Part shown: positions 20,500 to 30,158 of the stretch, one piece after another
Layout of the letters: every line of letters starts with the position of its first letter
Position numbering within the stretch: position 1 is the stretch's first letter
Origin: Yponomeuta sedellus
Lineage: Eukaryota > Arthropoda > Insecta > Lepidoptera > Yponomeutidae
Length of the DNA: 64,000 nucleotides
NCBI GenBank assembly: GCA_934045075.1
Contig: OW203724.1
Span: 22,039,721-22,103,720 of the forward strand
Direction of reading: 5' to 3'
The notes under the pieces: generated by a model
What the model was told of the DNA's origin: nothing
Seen by the model: the letters and a program-made list of their open reading frames with translations, nothing else
Database searches by the model: none
Program-made: the position numbers and the translations under genes

Positions 20500-20905
20500 A
20501 ATTTAAGGTGACGTCTATTATGCCACGACCAGCTACAGGGTTAACCAATTTTGTGTGGTCGATTTGAGGCAGACATGATGCATGACTGAGGACGTAAAGA
20601 AGTGGTGTACCTTGGGGGAGGCCTTTGTCCAGCAATAAACGCATACAGCCTGATAGATTGATCCTTATTTCAATCTGGGTATCTGGTGTTTTTGTATTGG
20701 TAATGTGTCCGCATAACTTTCAGCCCGTCTGTCCACCCCGGCCACCGTATCAGCGAAGTTCCCGTCGCCGCTAGACAGCGCCACCGTAATGAAGAATTAT
20801 GAGTCTACTGTCGCCTAGTTATTATTAGCTTCGGCTCTTCTTGAGGGGATCGTGTTATCGGCTGAGGGCTGTATAGAGTACGAGCTGACGTAAAATGCTT
20901 CGTTA
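20500..20905 (+). repeat. diverged direct duplication, copy 1
   Basis: This matches 21388-22060 in order: an RTE-like 3' end (GTCGATTTGAGGCAGACATG, GGCCTTTGTCCAGCAATAAA), then CATAACTTTCAGCCCGTC and GCCGCTAGACAGCGCC, then CTTCGGCTCTTCTTGAGGGG. It has no SINE inside. Confidence 0.75.
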
Positions 20906-21387
20906 ACTATGGGGGGAAAGAAATCGCGAAAAAAGTATCAACTTTTTTTGGACTAAAACTTTTGTAACCATTCTTTATTGATTAAAATCCGGATCAACTT
21001 ATTTGATTTTAGTTGTACGAGTACAACCACATCAAAAAAATATTTGCAATACAAATAAAAATGACAATATCTATTGTACAATTTATATTTATATATACAT
21101 TATTATATGTATTATATATAATAGTGCAAGTGTACTTGCTTGAAAAAGTATGCATTGACTAACCGAATGGTGCTTGTGAGAGTTTTGGCGGAATTTAGCA
21201 AAGTAATTTTCATATTTTAATGCTATTATGGATTTCCGCAAAATACTACCTGATTCCCTACAGTATCCTTTTTATTTACAATACAGTTATCTATCTATCC
21301 GAATTTAATCAAGCGCGCTGCTTAGGTAATAAATAATTCCAAACCTTTACCCAAATCACTTTAAATCACACTTTAACCCATTTATAA
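20906..21387. other. AT-rich spacer, no gene
   Basis: The spacer between the two duplicated blocks is AT-rich. A piece near 21180-21275 (TTTTGGCGGAATTTAGCAAA, ATTATGGATTTCCGC) recurs inverted at 39570-39645, so it is a dispersed repeat. Confidence 0.45.
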
Positions 21388-22060
21388 GTGTCTTTTGTTG
21401 TCGATTTGAGGCAAACTGCTGGCAGCAGCCGGATGAGGATCACTGAGGACATAAAAAAGTGGTGTATTTGGGGCAGACCTATGTCCAGCAGTGGACGCAT
21501 ACGGGCAGATTCATTGATCCTAATTTTAGGCGGGGTACCTAGTGTTTTTGCATTAAAATCTTTTGTAATGGGTCTACATAACTTTCAGCCCGTCCGTCCA
21601 TCCCCGGGCCACCGTTAGTTAGTTAGACCTAAGATTTCCGCACTTAGTCTTATAGTTGGGCTATTGTACGTATCAAACGTGGAGGTGTGTGTATGTATGT
21701 GTATGTAACACTTCAGACACTAGGGTTTCGTCGCATGTTTTTCTTCACAGGTAGCGAGTGTTCTTGGTTCTATAATTCACAAATGTACATTACTGAGAAA
21801 ACAATGTCATTGGTACATGCGGGGATTCGAACCCAACGGCGTCCCAATTAAGAGGCCAGGGGTTCTACTACTTGCGACCACAGCTCTTCCCCGGCCGTAT
21901 CAGCGAAGTTCCCAAAATTCGCCGCTAGACAGCGCCGCTGTAATGAAGAATTATGAGTCTACTGTTGCCTAATTATTATTAGCTTCGGCTCTTCTTGAGG
22001 GGATCTCGTTATCGGCCGAGTGTAGCGAAGGTACAGGCCTAGAGCTGCCGTACAATCGAA
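21388..22060 (+). repeat. diverged direct duplication, copy 2, with SINE
   Basis: This is the second copy of 20500-20905, split at about 21612-21895 by an antisense family 2 SINE. Its RTE-like 3' end is better kept (GGCAGACCTATGTCCAGCAG, TGGACGCATACGGGC), and the minus-strand gene order is absent. The SINE is missing from copy 1, so it arrived after the duplication. Confidence 0.75.
21612..21895 (-). mobile_element. tRNA-derived SINE, family 2
   Basis: The body is antisense (AGACCTAAGATTTCCGCACT, ACTTCAGACACTAGGGTTTC, AATGTCATTGGTACATGC), with the tRNA head near 21825-21890 carrying complemented B box GGATTCGAACCC. A TG-rich run lies at 21680-21710. Confidence 0.75.
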
Positions 22061-22439
22061 CACTTTGAAACCAGACTTCACTATGCAGGGCTACATATTT
22101 CTATTTCATCGCGCTTTTCCCATCAAAAAAATATTGTCGTATGTAAAAGAATGTCTCGTAACAGAATGTATGTAAAAGGATGCCTAAAGATATTGTGTGA
22201 TATTTTTCAAATGTGACCCAAAAAATATGTATGTGACATAATTTTAATGTTATTTCTTTTGTTAGTTGTTAGTTCTTGCACAATATTAGTTCTTTTCTAC
22301 GCCACGCTAATATAAGCGACTCGAAATACTAATCCTGCGCAGATGGAGTCGCGTGCACCAGGTAATTATTAAATAAATGCCTCCGGATACCTTAAAATTA
22401 ACTGGTAGTTGTTGTATAATAAATATTGCAAATAATAAT
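22061..22439. other. no recognisable gene
   Basis: AT-rich with no supported frame or recurring repeat. Confidence 0.4.
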
Positions 22440-22671
22440 ATTGATAATATTGTTTTGGAACTAAAACTTTCGTAAGCACAAGAAATTGTAGGCTTTTAGT
22501 CCGGATCTACTTACGGGTGTTGTTAGTGTGAGACGAGCAACCGACGGCGCGAGCTCCGTCTCTGCTTACCATGATTAAGTTCTGCGAATCGGAGCTAAAC
22601 CTGGTCGGACTTTTCCGATATAACAACACCCGTAAGCAGATCCGGACTAAAAGTCTACATTGATAATATTG
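22440..22671 (+). pseudogene. Penelope-like element copy 3, foldback
   Basis: The element is 22453-22658. A perfect 13-bp duplication, ATTGATAATATTG, flanks it at 22440-22452 and 22659-22671. The sense 3' end (ACACCCGTAAGCAGATCCGG, ACTAAAAGTCTACA) is preceded by an inverted copy of the same end (TTTTAGTCCGGATCTACTTA). Only the last coding residues survive. Inverted fragments joined at the 5' end are usual for Penelope-like insertions. Confidence 0.85.
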
Positions 22672-22800
22672 GACTCGAGTCCCAGTGCGGGCATATGCCA
22701 ATGGCTTTGTTCAGTAAGTTATGTACGTTTGTGAAGTTATAGTAACAATACCAATCGCTAACTGTCAAGAAAAACATCGTGAGCAAGCGTAAGTATTACG
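22672..22800 (+). mobile_element. tRNA-derived SINE, family 2, partial
   Basis: This starts within the B-box region (GGACTCGAGTCCC) and continues through the family 2 body (GTTATGTACGTTTGTGAAG, AAAAACATCGTGAG). The A-box half is absent. Confidence 0.65.
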
Positions 22801-22879
22801 AGCGTGATTATTATTAGCAAGCGTGAGTATTATTTATGAGGTATTACGAGTAAAATACCTTAGCGCTTGAAATTATCAA

Positions 22880-23095
22880 TTCGCGGTAAGCACGCGTGGT
22901 AATTAAGCCCATACTCTCTCTCTCTCTCTGAGAGAAGGCCTGTGCCCTGCAGTGGAACGTTATAAGGGCTACATAAAAAATGCAAATATCTCAGCGTGTT
23001 AAATTGTTAATCCGCGGTGGGCACGCGTGGTTATTGAGCCCGAACTCTCCCTATGAGAGAAGACCTATACCTCGCAGTGGGACGATTATAGGCTA
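22880..23095 (+). mobile_element. GGTGGGCACGCGTGG repeat, two tandem copies
   Basis: Copies lie at 22880-22980 (AAGCACGCGTGGTAATTAAG, then CTGAGAGAAGGCCTGTGCCC) and 23010-23095 (CGCGGTGGGCACGCGTGGTT, then GAGAGAAGACC). Both end in a (G/T)GGGACGTTATA-like LINE tail. Confidence 0.7.
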
Positions 23096-23530
23096 CAAAA
23101 AAAAATTGCAACAACTGCACCTTCTTTACAATCGCTAATCCCGCGATGTGAAATACCGTTGACGCGCTCAGCTGACGAGACGTTTACTCATTTTAATGAT
23201 CACATTACGTGTTCCGATGATAATGCCTTTTCACTTCCCGACGAACCTCCCTATTTCGAGATAAAGTGACGGACGTGTTGTTATCAATTATTAGATACTT
23301 TGCTTGCTTAGGGGTTTTGAAAATGACAGAATGACAGAAAGAAACGTAGATTGAAGTGATATTGTTTTTACAGTATCGAAAACGTAAAAAAAGCAAACAG
23401 ACATAGGATTTTTTTTCAGGTATTCTCAGATAAATAGGTACCTAAAAATATGTGCCGCGGGTGGTAACCACGTTTGATTCAGCTTCAAGCCTCTTCTTTT
23501 TTTTGGGATTCAAGGTTTTCCCAACAGTAA
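23096..23530. other. no recognisable gene
   Basis: No supported gene. The short minus-strand frame at 23205-23396 has no recognisable domain. Confidence 0.35.
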
Positions 23531-23540
23531 AAGTTGTTTT

Positions 23541-23950
23541 TACATACATACATAACCTCACGCCTGTTTCCCAGAGGGGTGGGCAGAGACCAGGGACTGC
23601 CACTTGCCACGATCCTGACAGTAAACCTTCGCTTCATTAACGTTCGTAAGTCGATGCATGCAAGGACGCCAGTTACGGGTACATTTGTTTCGTCAATCGT
23701 TCTTCATCCTCTCCACATGTCCAAACCAACGCAACATTCCTTTCTCAATTCTAGTCACTACATCCTCGTTCAGTCCACAACATTCTCTAATCAGACTATT
23801 GCGTATCCTGTGATTCAAAGTAACACTATACATACTTCTCAAGGACCTCATTTCTGCTGCATTAATTCTACGTTCTTGCTTCTTTTGCCACACCCAAGTC
23901 TCGCTACCATACATAAGTGTTGGGACCAGCACACCATTATGAATAGCCAA
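23541..23950 (-). pseudogene. LINE-B reverse transcriptase C-terminal remnant
   Basis: The minus strand at 23693-23950 encodes the end of a non-LTR reverse transcriptase. It has YGSETW, then RINAAEMRSLRSM, then ECCGLNEDVVTRIEKGMLRW and FGHVERM. The more distal coding part follows to the 3' end at about 23560 (CCTCACGCCTGTTTCCCAGA on plus), and an ACATACATACATA tail. Frameshifts separate the parts. The clade is not assigned. Confidence 0.8.
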
Positions 23951-24024
23951 TTTAGTTGTTTTGGAAATGTTTCAGCTGCACACTATGGAATGCAAGGCAC
24001 GGCAAGTTGTTTTTATTGACGAGT

Positions 24025-24408
24025 AAAACGTCTGAAGCGCTCGTGGCCTAGTCGAACTGAGTGATTGGAATCAATCACTTGTGTTAAGCAATAACAGGCG
24101 CGGTCAGGTGCGGGATGGGTGACCGTCCCGTTACTACCGCTAGTAGCATTTTTCCGAACGCTTCCGTGCTTCGCAATGCACGTTAAGCCGTGGGTGCCGG
24201 CTGTCATGTAATGGCAGTCGTTAAACACGTCAGCGGTCTTATGGGCGGCTTGATAACTTCTGACAGTAAGGCCCGCCACTGTCTTAGAAACCTCCACCAA
24301 ACCGGACTTGGCCCCCGTGGTGGAGTGTGGCCTACCCTTCCTGCAAAGCAGGTAGAGACCCGCGCCCCAGCAGTGGGGACATACAGGGTTAAAATCGAAA
24401 ACGTCTGA
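24025..24408 (+). mobile_element. 5S-SINE, copy e, full length with TSD
   Basis: The element is 24036-24397, with the 11-bp duplication AAAACGTCTGA at 24025-24035 and 24398-24408. It starts AGCGCTCGTGGCC. The 5S-like internal control region is clear: GTTAAGCA at 24083 and GGATGGGTGACCG at 24113-24125, the places of the 5S A box and C box. The body contains TTCCGTGCTTCGCAATGCAC and TAATGGCAGTCGTTAAACAC. The 3' end reads CCCAGCAGTGGGGACATACA. Confidence 0.92.
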
Positions 24409-24540
24409 TTGCCATGCTGGGTAATTAGACATTCGCCGTGGGTTCCATTCCCACTGGGGACTCAGTCTGGGAGTATTTCCATGATGTCCTTGCCTCGTTA
24501 CCACAGTGCAGAGTGTTGTGTGGAAGTTATTTATTTTTTA
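24409..24540 (+). mobile_element. short SINE, family 4
   Basis: A B-box-like part (GTGGGTTCCATTCCCACT) is followed by CTCAGTCTGGGAGTATTTCC, ATGATGTCCTTGCC and GTTACCACAGTGC. Relatives lie at 36718-36875, 43258-43420, 44785-44860, 45120-45200 and 45478-45660. Confidence 0.6.
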
Positions 24541-24751
24541 TATGGAGATTTTGTGACAACCTGTATAAGTATGTATTTTTTATAGGTATACATAAATTTG
24601 CGTAGAGAGTGGTAAAGCGCCAGTCGTTCCGCGTCATCGGCGATGATTCATCAGGGTCCATTCAGTGCGATCTCCGGATTTGGCGACGCTTTACATAGGG
24701 CGGGGGCAAAATTCACTTAAATATATCGATAAATTTCTTAAGTATGACTAG

Positions 24752-24955
24752 CTTTAAAAACCTATTTAGAGGCTGAAAATTCCACCCATGACGGGATTCG
24801 AACCCGCGACCTCTGGCTATACGTGCCAGCGCTCTTTCCAACTGAGCTAATGGGCGACTCACCGGCATCAGTGAAATATTTAGCCTCTTTACAATATTCT
24901 CTGTATTACGTAAATTGTCCTTAGCACGGGTTAGTGCATTAAAAATAATATAATT
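24752..24955 (-). mobile_element. tRNA-core element G
   Basis: The antisense tRNA-like core is complete: CGGGATTCGAACCCGCGACC, TATACGTGCCAGCGCTC, CAACTGAGCTAATGGGCGAC. The left edge is AAAAACCTATTTAGAGGC and the right edge is AATTGTCCTTAGCACGGGTT, the family end. The body is missing. Confidence 0.85.
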
Positions 24956-25330
24956 ATGACTAGCTTGCCGATAAACTCTATCTCATCTAAAGGTAAGTAA
25001 AAAGTTATTAGAGACTTTACTCTTAAGTATAATATTAGTATTTTTTACCGACTATAGCAGCGACAGTTTACATAAGTTAACACAGATATGAGGTTAAAGA
25101 TTTTCAACTAGAACAATCGTCTTGGGAACAGTTACTTGCTTTTTACAGTTAACACTTAGGAACCTAATAAAAATTATATAATATATTTCCATTGTGATGG
25201 TTGGCCATGTCAAGGACCATGACCATGTTATCTCCAAGAATGATTATTCTAAGCTTATAATTAAGTAGAGCATTAGTATCTTATACTTATAATATACTTT
25301 TGAAACTTAAAAAAAGAAATGGCAAAAGAG
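24956..25330. other. no recognisable gene
   Basis: AT-rich, no supported frame or shared repeat. Confidence 0.4.
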
Positions 25331-25389
25331 AAGAAGGATAGAGGTTGGCAGATGCAGAAGCAACTTTGGTAATGGGGTTACATAGGAGA

Positions 25390-25560
25390 GCAGCTTAATC
25401 ACTGTTTTTGCGGAGCGCCTCCACAAACTATGAGACATTTAACTGCATGCCCCTCTACCTGCACTTGTGAAGACTTGTAAAACCACTCAGAAGCTGGCGT
25501 GCCCGAGTTCTGGGCTAATAAAATTTGAATGGTTTGTCACCACACGATAAGAAGAAAAAA
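25390..25560 (+). pseudogene. LINE reverse-transcriptase tail remnant
   Basis: The plus strand encodes CGAPPQTMRHLTA followed by CP, which resembles the Cys/His motif (CxCGxxxQTxxHxxxxCP) at the end of several non-LTR reverse transcriptases. A LINE-like end and an A-rich (AAGAAG) tail follow near 25550. One in-frame stop is seen. The clade is not assigned. Confidence 0.5.
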
Positions 25561-26246
25561 AAATAACCAGGCACCAGAGTGAGTGGCTCATGAGAGCTCA
25601 ACTTTTATTCATATTTTTTAATATAATTATTTGCGATTCTCTTATCTTTACAAATTTCACATTGTGTAAATGTTACTTGCTCCTATGTTTATGATTAAAT
25701 AACGGAATTTGAAATGAAAATGAATGACAAATGTCACATATTGCTAGATAAAGTCAAATTCAACGTGACAAGAATTTTATTCACTATAAGCACAAAATGT
25801 TTACTTAATGTACGTCATAGCAGTTGTTTCACAACTAATAGATTATGTGGAGAAGAAAGTAATAGAGAAACTCCACAAATATAATAAAGCTGAAAAGTAT
25901 GATGTAATTTCAAGAACTATCGACATCGATAAAACCCAGATTTTACTCTCCTTTCCCACGCCTACTGGCAAAAGGGGTGGATTGTGCATCGCGCTACGCT
26001 GACGTCGCGGCTTACCGAGATTTCCCAGGGGACTTACGGCGAAAAGACACCTCCATCGACGTTATTACTTTCACATAAATGTACCGGGTATTCCCAGTTA
26101 AGAGTTGCCGGGATGTGGTAATTATTTCTCTGGGACGGAGTAATTATTTTCTTGACAGATGAGGGCGCAACCGATGGGATTACAGTTGCTGAATGATTTT
26201 TGTGGACGTTATGTGTTTATAAGATTGTCTTTACTATAAACGTCTT
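25561..26246. other. no recognisable gene
   Basis: AT-rich with no supported gene. The short frame at 25808-26002 has no recognisable domain. Confidence 0.35.
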
Positions 26247-26342
26247 CTTTTCTTCTCCTTCAGGCTATATTAGTCCACTGCTGGACATAGCCCTCCCCTA
26301 TTGAGCGCCACAGCGCCCTGTCTTCAGCTTGCCGCATCCACC
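26247..26342 (-). mobile_element. retroposon 3' end, (GAA)n tail
   Basis: On the minus strand it ends GGGCTATGTCCAGCAGTGGA, then a GAA-rich tail. It matches the 3' ends of the copies at 4208 and 31826, but its body (GACAGGGCGCTGTGGCGC) is the form shared with other LINEs. Confidence 0.6.
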
Positions 26343-27010
26343 ATAAACTATAAACGTATTAAAGGGAAAAAAAAGAACTTAGTATAAAATAACAGCAAAC
26401 ATTTTCATTTATATTTTTAACGCCAAAATGCATTAAAAATCGGGTCAATCATCAGCACAGCAAATTTTACTAATCCTTCATCATTAAGTAATCATTTAAG
26501 GTTGTTTGGAAGAGTTTATATCTATAAGATATTCAGTAAAATTAATCCCTATTACACTTTAGTATATTATAGGTTACACCTTATTTCAAGCAGTTTTCAA
26601 TTTATTTCCATGAGCGATAGCTCGCTGAGTTAGATGAGCAACAAAACGTAACATCTTTAAAAAAAATAATCAAAACTTTCCAAACGCCATCAAAACATCA
26701 ATATTCCTCCATTAAAAACAACTTTTCTAATGTCTCGCTAAGTACCAAAACCTCTCTGCCCACCCCCTGGCGGCAACGCGTCGCGAGGCAACTTCCGTCG
26801 GATGTTGCGTAACGAGCCCGTTGTCCCTGCCCGCCGCCCGCCCGCCCTGCGTCGCCACGGGCAGTTCCTGCGTGACCCTTCACTAAGTTATATATGAAAC
26901 TTGTCTTATCGCGAATATTAATCGCGAAACTTGGGAATCAAGGTAATTACATTTTACGTTATAAATAATCGCGATTAGAACCGTTTAATATAGTTATACA
27001 TAATTATACA
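26343..27010. other. GC-rich pocket and MITE-like end
   Basis: AT-rich DNA surrounds a GC-rich pocket at 26755-26875 (CCGCCGCCCGCCCG-like, many CpG). From about 26885 to 27005 the TATCGCGA and AATAATCGCGATTAGAAC parts resemble the GCCGAAACGTCGGG MITE at 36396. The minus-strand frame over the pocket has no domain I recognise. Confidence 0.4.
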
Positions 27011-27029
27011 AAGTTGTCACAAACTTGGT

Positions 27030-27362
27030 TGGTAACTCGGGTTAAGCAACAACAAGCGCGGTCAGGTACTGGTTGGATGACCGTCCCGTGCCTACCACTA
27101 GTTTTTCCGAGCACTGCTGGGCTTCGCAAGACATGCTAAGCCATTGGTGCCGGCTGCCATGTAATGGCAGTCGTTAAGCCATTTCAGCTGACATGGCCTC
27201 TAGAGGCCTTATAACTTCTGACAGTAAAGCCCGCCACTGTCTTACAATCCTCCACCCACCCGGAATTGGCACCCGTGGTGGAGTATGGCCTAACCTTCCT
27301 GACATGCAGGAAGAGACCCGTGCCCCAGCAGTGGGTACATACTAGGGTTGATAACGATAACG
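27030..27362 (+). mobile_element. 5S-SINE, copy f, 5'-truncated
   Basis: This starts just before the 5S A-box region (GTTAAGCAACAACAAGCGCG), lacking the first 40 or so bases, and ends GTTGATAACGATAACG. The last part, from 27304, belongs to a 113-bp tract identical and inverted to 28366-28478. Confidence 0.85.
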
Positions 27363-27416
27363 AGTGAAAATATTTGATCTGAGTGTTTCAAATTCACAAC
27401 AACAAATAACAGCGGA
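27304..27416 (+). repeat. arm 1 of 113-bp identical inverted pair
   Basis: This is identical by eye to the complement of 28366-28478. It includes the last 60 or so bases of the 5S-SINE and about 55 bases beyond its tail. Identity stops abruptly at both ends. Confidence 0.85.
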
Positions 27417-27728
27417 GCGCCTAGCAAGAAAAAGTTAAGAGGCGAGGAAATGTAGATGTTTGCGGAGTTTTATTAAGCTGTAAAAATGTTGTAAAATGTA
27501 TCGTTTGATATCTGTAACCAAACTATTCTTCCTGTTTATTATATTGTTGACGTTCGTTGATAAACATTCTAGAAAGCTTATATCCATTGTAGCAGTAAAT
27601 TTTTAGTTATTTTGGCACGAACAGCGGCAACAAAACACATAAATTGAACCAAAACTCTAAAATCACAAAGCGGAGTTAGCCATATCTGGTATGCGCTAAA
27701 AGATTTTTAAAAATGAATCCCCTAAGAT
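27417..27728. other. no recognisable gene
   Basis: AT-rich spacer between inverted arms. No supported frame. Confidence 0.4.
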
Positions 27729-27729
27729 A

Positions 27730-27955
27730 GCGGTGGTAGCGGAGCGGTATAGAACGCCGGCTGCTCAGTCGGGAGTTCGTGGGTTCAAAACCCGTGTACA
27801 AATGATTTCGTTTTCTAAGTTATGTTAATTTTTGAAATCATAATAGCAATACCACTCGCAAACGTATAGCAAAATATTGTAAGGAAACCCTGAAGTATTA
27901 ACGTACCTCAGCGCTTTCTACGTACAATGGCCCAACTATGAATCTCAGGTCTAAC
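27730..27955 (+). mobile_element. tRNA-derived SINE, family 2
   Basis: The head is GCGGTGGTAGCGGAGCGGTA (A box) with a B-box part GGGTTCAAAACCC. The body is AAATGATTTCGTTTTCTAAG, GCAATACCACTCGC and AACGTACCTCAGCGC. The end is TCAGGTCTAACTATC. Confidence 0.8.
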
Positions 27956-27959
27956 TATC

Positions 27960-28365
27960 TAACTAACTATCCCCTAACATGAAAAGGCGTTAAAGTTTTT
28001 CTGGAAGAAATATTACCAATGGGCACTATCATTAGGAACACGGCTCAAATTACTAATATGCTCACAGTGTCTAGTAGAAACTTTACGGTAACTTTAGCTA
28101 TTGCATTGGGCTGGAATAACCCGCCCATCCACCCATAAAGATTATTTTTCGGTGTCCATTCATTCGATTTCAATGCGTCCATAGTGATGAATACGGACTC
28201 TTTATAATAGCATAAAACATGTCCCCAGGCGGTGTGTCAAAGCAAAACAGACTTTATGATGTTCTTGTTATGATATGATCTTAATTACAGGTTGAAAAGA
28301 GGTGTAATTAGTAGTGGTAACGTTACGCGGCAAGGGAAAAAATAACCTTTCAAAGAGGTAACCAA
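27960..28365. other. no recognisable gene
   Basis: No supported frame and no shared repeat. Confidence 0.4.
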
Positions 28366-28795
28366 TCCGCTGTTATTTGTTGTTGTGAATTTGAAACACT
28401 CAGATCAAATATTTTCACTCGTTATCGTTATCAACCCTAGTATGTACCCACTGCTGGGGCACGGGTCTCTTCCTGCATCGCAGGAAGGTTAGGCCATACT
28501 CCACCACGGGGGCCAAGTCCGGGTTGGTGGAGGAATGTAAGACAGTGGCGGGCCTTACTGTCAGAAGTCATCAAGCCGCCCATAAGGCCTCTGACATGGC
28601 TTAACGACTGCCATTATATGGCAGCCGGCACCAACGGCTCAACGTGCCTTGCGAAGCACGGAAGCGCTCGGAATAATGCCACTAGCGTTAGTCACGGGAC
28701 GCTCACCCATCCCGTACTGACCGCGCCTATTGTTGCTTAACTCAAGTGATTGATTCCAATCATTCGGTTCAACTAGGCCACGAGCGCTTCGCTAA
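28366..28795 (-). mobile_element. 5S-SINE, copy g, with inverted arm 2
   Basis: The 5S-SINE is about 28424-28793 on the minus strand, from AGCGCTCGTGGCC to TTGATAACGATAACG. The arm 28366-28478 is the inverted partner of 27304-27416. Outside the arm the two SINEs differ at several sites within 60 bases, a sharp drop in identity. Confidence 0.88.
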
Positions 28796-28855
28796 CGGTG
28801 AATGAAAATCATCGTGAGGAAATCCAAGTGTCTGCCTGCTGAAAACAGCAGCACT
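28793..28855 (+). mobile_element. SINE family 2 body fragment
   Basis: CTAACGGTGAATGAAAATCA followed by TCGTGAGGAAATCC is the middle of the family 2 body. The head is absent. Confidence 0.55.
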
Positions 28856-28892
28856 TAAAATTGTCAATCGCGGTGGGCACGCGTGGTAATTG

Positions 28893-29048
28893 AAATGAAA
28901 TGAAATGAAATGAAAAGGTTTTATTCAAAGTAGCGCAGATACTGCGGCTTAATGAACGTTACAAGTAAAACTAGGCGTCCATTTCAAAATCTACATCATT
29001 TTGGCGAAAAATGGACAAAAAAACTCCAAACTTAGTCTTTTAATTTGA
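28893..29048 (-). mobile_element. retroposon 3' end with (TTTCA)n tail
   Basis: On the minus strand it ends TACTTTGAATAAAACC and then repeats TTTCA five times. The AATAAA signal and simple tail mark a LINE or SINE 3' end. AATT is present on both sides as a possible short duplication. Confidence 0.6.
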
Positions 29049-29060
29049 ATTAAGCCCATA

Positions 29061-29350
29061 ACTAGTCTCTCTCTGAGAGCGGTGGTAGCGCAGCGGTGTA
29101 GAACGCCGGCTTCTCAATCGGAAGGTCGTGGGTTCAAACCCCGGCATGTACCAATGACTTTGTTTTCTAAGTTATGTACATTTGTGAAATTATAGTAGCA
29201 ATACCACTCGCCGACGGTGAAGGAAAACATCGTAAGGAAACCCTAGTGTCTGAAGTGTTAACGTACCTCAGCGCTTGCTACGTACAATGGTCCAACTATG
29301 AGGCTAAGTGCGGAAATCTCAGGTCTAACTAACTAACTAGTCTCTCTCTG
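29061..29350 (+). mobile_element. tRNA-derived SINE, family 2, with TSD
   Basis: The SINE starts GCGGTGGTAGCGCAGCGGTG near 29079 and ends GGTCTAACTAACTA. The B box is GGGTTCAAACCCC. The 15-bp duplication ACTAGTCTCTCTCTG flanks it. Confidence 0.85.
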
Positions 29351-29474
29351 CGAGAAATAAACAATTACTTTTAAATTAATCTACTACTATTAAAAATGTC
29401 CCGTTTGTACCCTTCAGGTACCCAACTCTAAAATGTAACTACTGTAGGTATTGCTAAGTAATAAAACACTTACA

Positions 29475-30134
29475 AAACATTTTTCTCTGAAGCGGTGGTA
29501 GCGGAGCGGTAGAACGCCGGCTTCTAAATCGGGAGATCGTAGGTTCGAATCCTGGCCATCCATCCATTTCAGCCAATTGCAGTCCACTGCTGGACATAAG
29601 CCTCCCCCAGGGTGCGCCACAAGACCCGATCTCCCGTTTTCGCCATCCAGTCATCACCAGCCACCTTTTTCAGGTCGTCGGTCCATCTGGCCGGAGGGCG
29701 TCCTACACTACGCTTGCCGAGTCGTGGTCTCCCTTCGAGAACCCTTCTGCTCCAACGATCATCGGTTCTGCGACAGATGTGACCAGCCCACTGCCACTTC
29801 AGCCTGCTACACTTCTGAACTACGTCAGTGACTTTGGTTTTTTGTCGGATAATCTCGTTCCGGACTTTGTCCCTTAACGAGACTCCGAGCATACACCTTT
29901 CCATAGCTCGCTGAGTGACATGCGAATCCTGGCAAGCACCAACAACTTTGTTTTCAAAGTTATGTACATTTGTGGAGTTACAGTAGATATACTACTCGCT
30001 AACTGTAAAGGCAAACATCGTCAGGAAACCGTAGTATCTGAAGGGTTAACATAGGTATGTTAACAGCGCTTGTTGCGTACAATGCCCAATTATGAGGCTC
30101 ATTGCGGAAATCTCAAGCTAACTAAACATTTTTC
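29475..30134 (+). mobile_element. tRNA-derived SINE, family 2, split by RTE
   Basis: The SINE head (29492, GCGGTGGTAGCGGAGCGGTA) and its body (from 29934, CACCAACAACTTTG-like to 30120) are separated by an RTE insertion. AAACATTTTTC lies at 29475-29485 and 30124-30134 and is the SINE's own duplication. The B box GGTTCGAATCC is cut by the later insertion. Confidence 0.85.
29546..29933 (-). pseudogene. RTE-type LINE 3' fragment with TSD
   Basis: The insert 29557-29922 is flanked by a perfect 11-bp duplication, CGAATCCTGGC (29546-29556 and 29923-29933), copied from the SINE B box. On the minus strand it encodes the reverse-transcriptase C-terminus in one open frame of about 111 residues: RAMLG-like start, then LKWQWAGHICRR, GKRSVGRPPARWTDDL, GEAYVQQW. 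The 5' truncation and duplication fit target-primed insertion. It is too short to be active. Confidence 0.9.
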
Positions 30135-30158
30135 CTTCAACTGTGAAACATTATATAT

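Larger units (their letters stand above)
28862..29360 (+). mobile_element. GGTGGGCACGCGTGG repeat split by two insertions
   Basis: The host repeat starts GCGGTGGGCACGCGTGGTAA at about 28867. It is interrupted at 28893 by a minus-strand retroposon end, then resumes as TTAAGCCCATAACTAG at 29051. It is interrupted again by a family 2 SINE between 15-bp copies of ACTAGTCTCTCTCTG (29061-29075 and 29336-29350), and ends GCGAGAAATAAAC. Confidence 0.7.

Noticed and set aside
24036..24150. A 5S ribosomal RNA gene
   Set aside because: Only the promoter-like part matches 5S RNA. The ends do not pair as 5S helix I, and the match continues into a SINE body.
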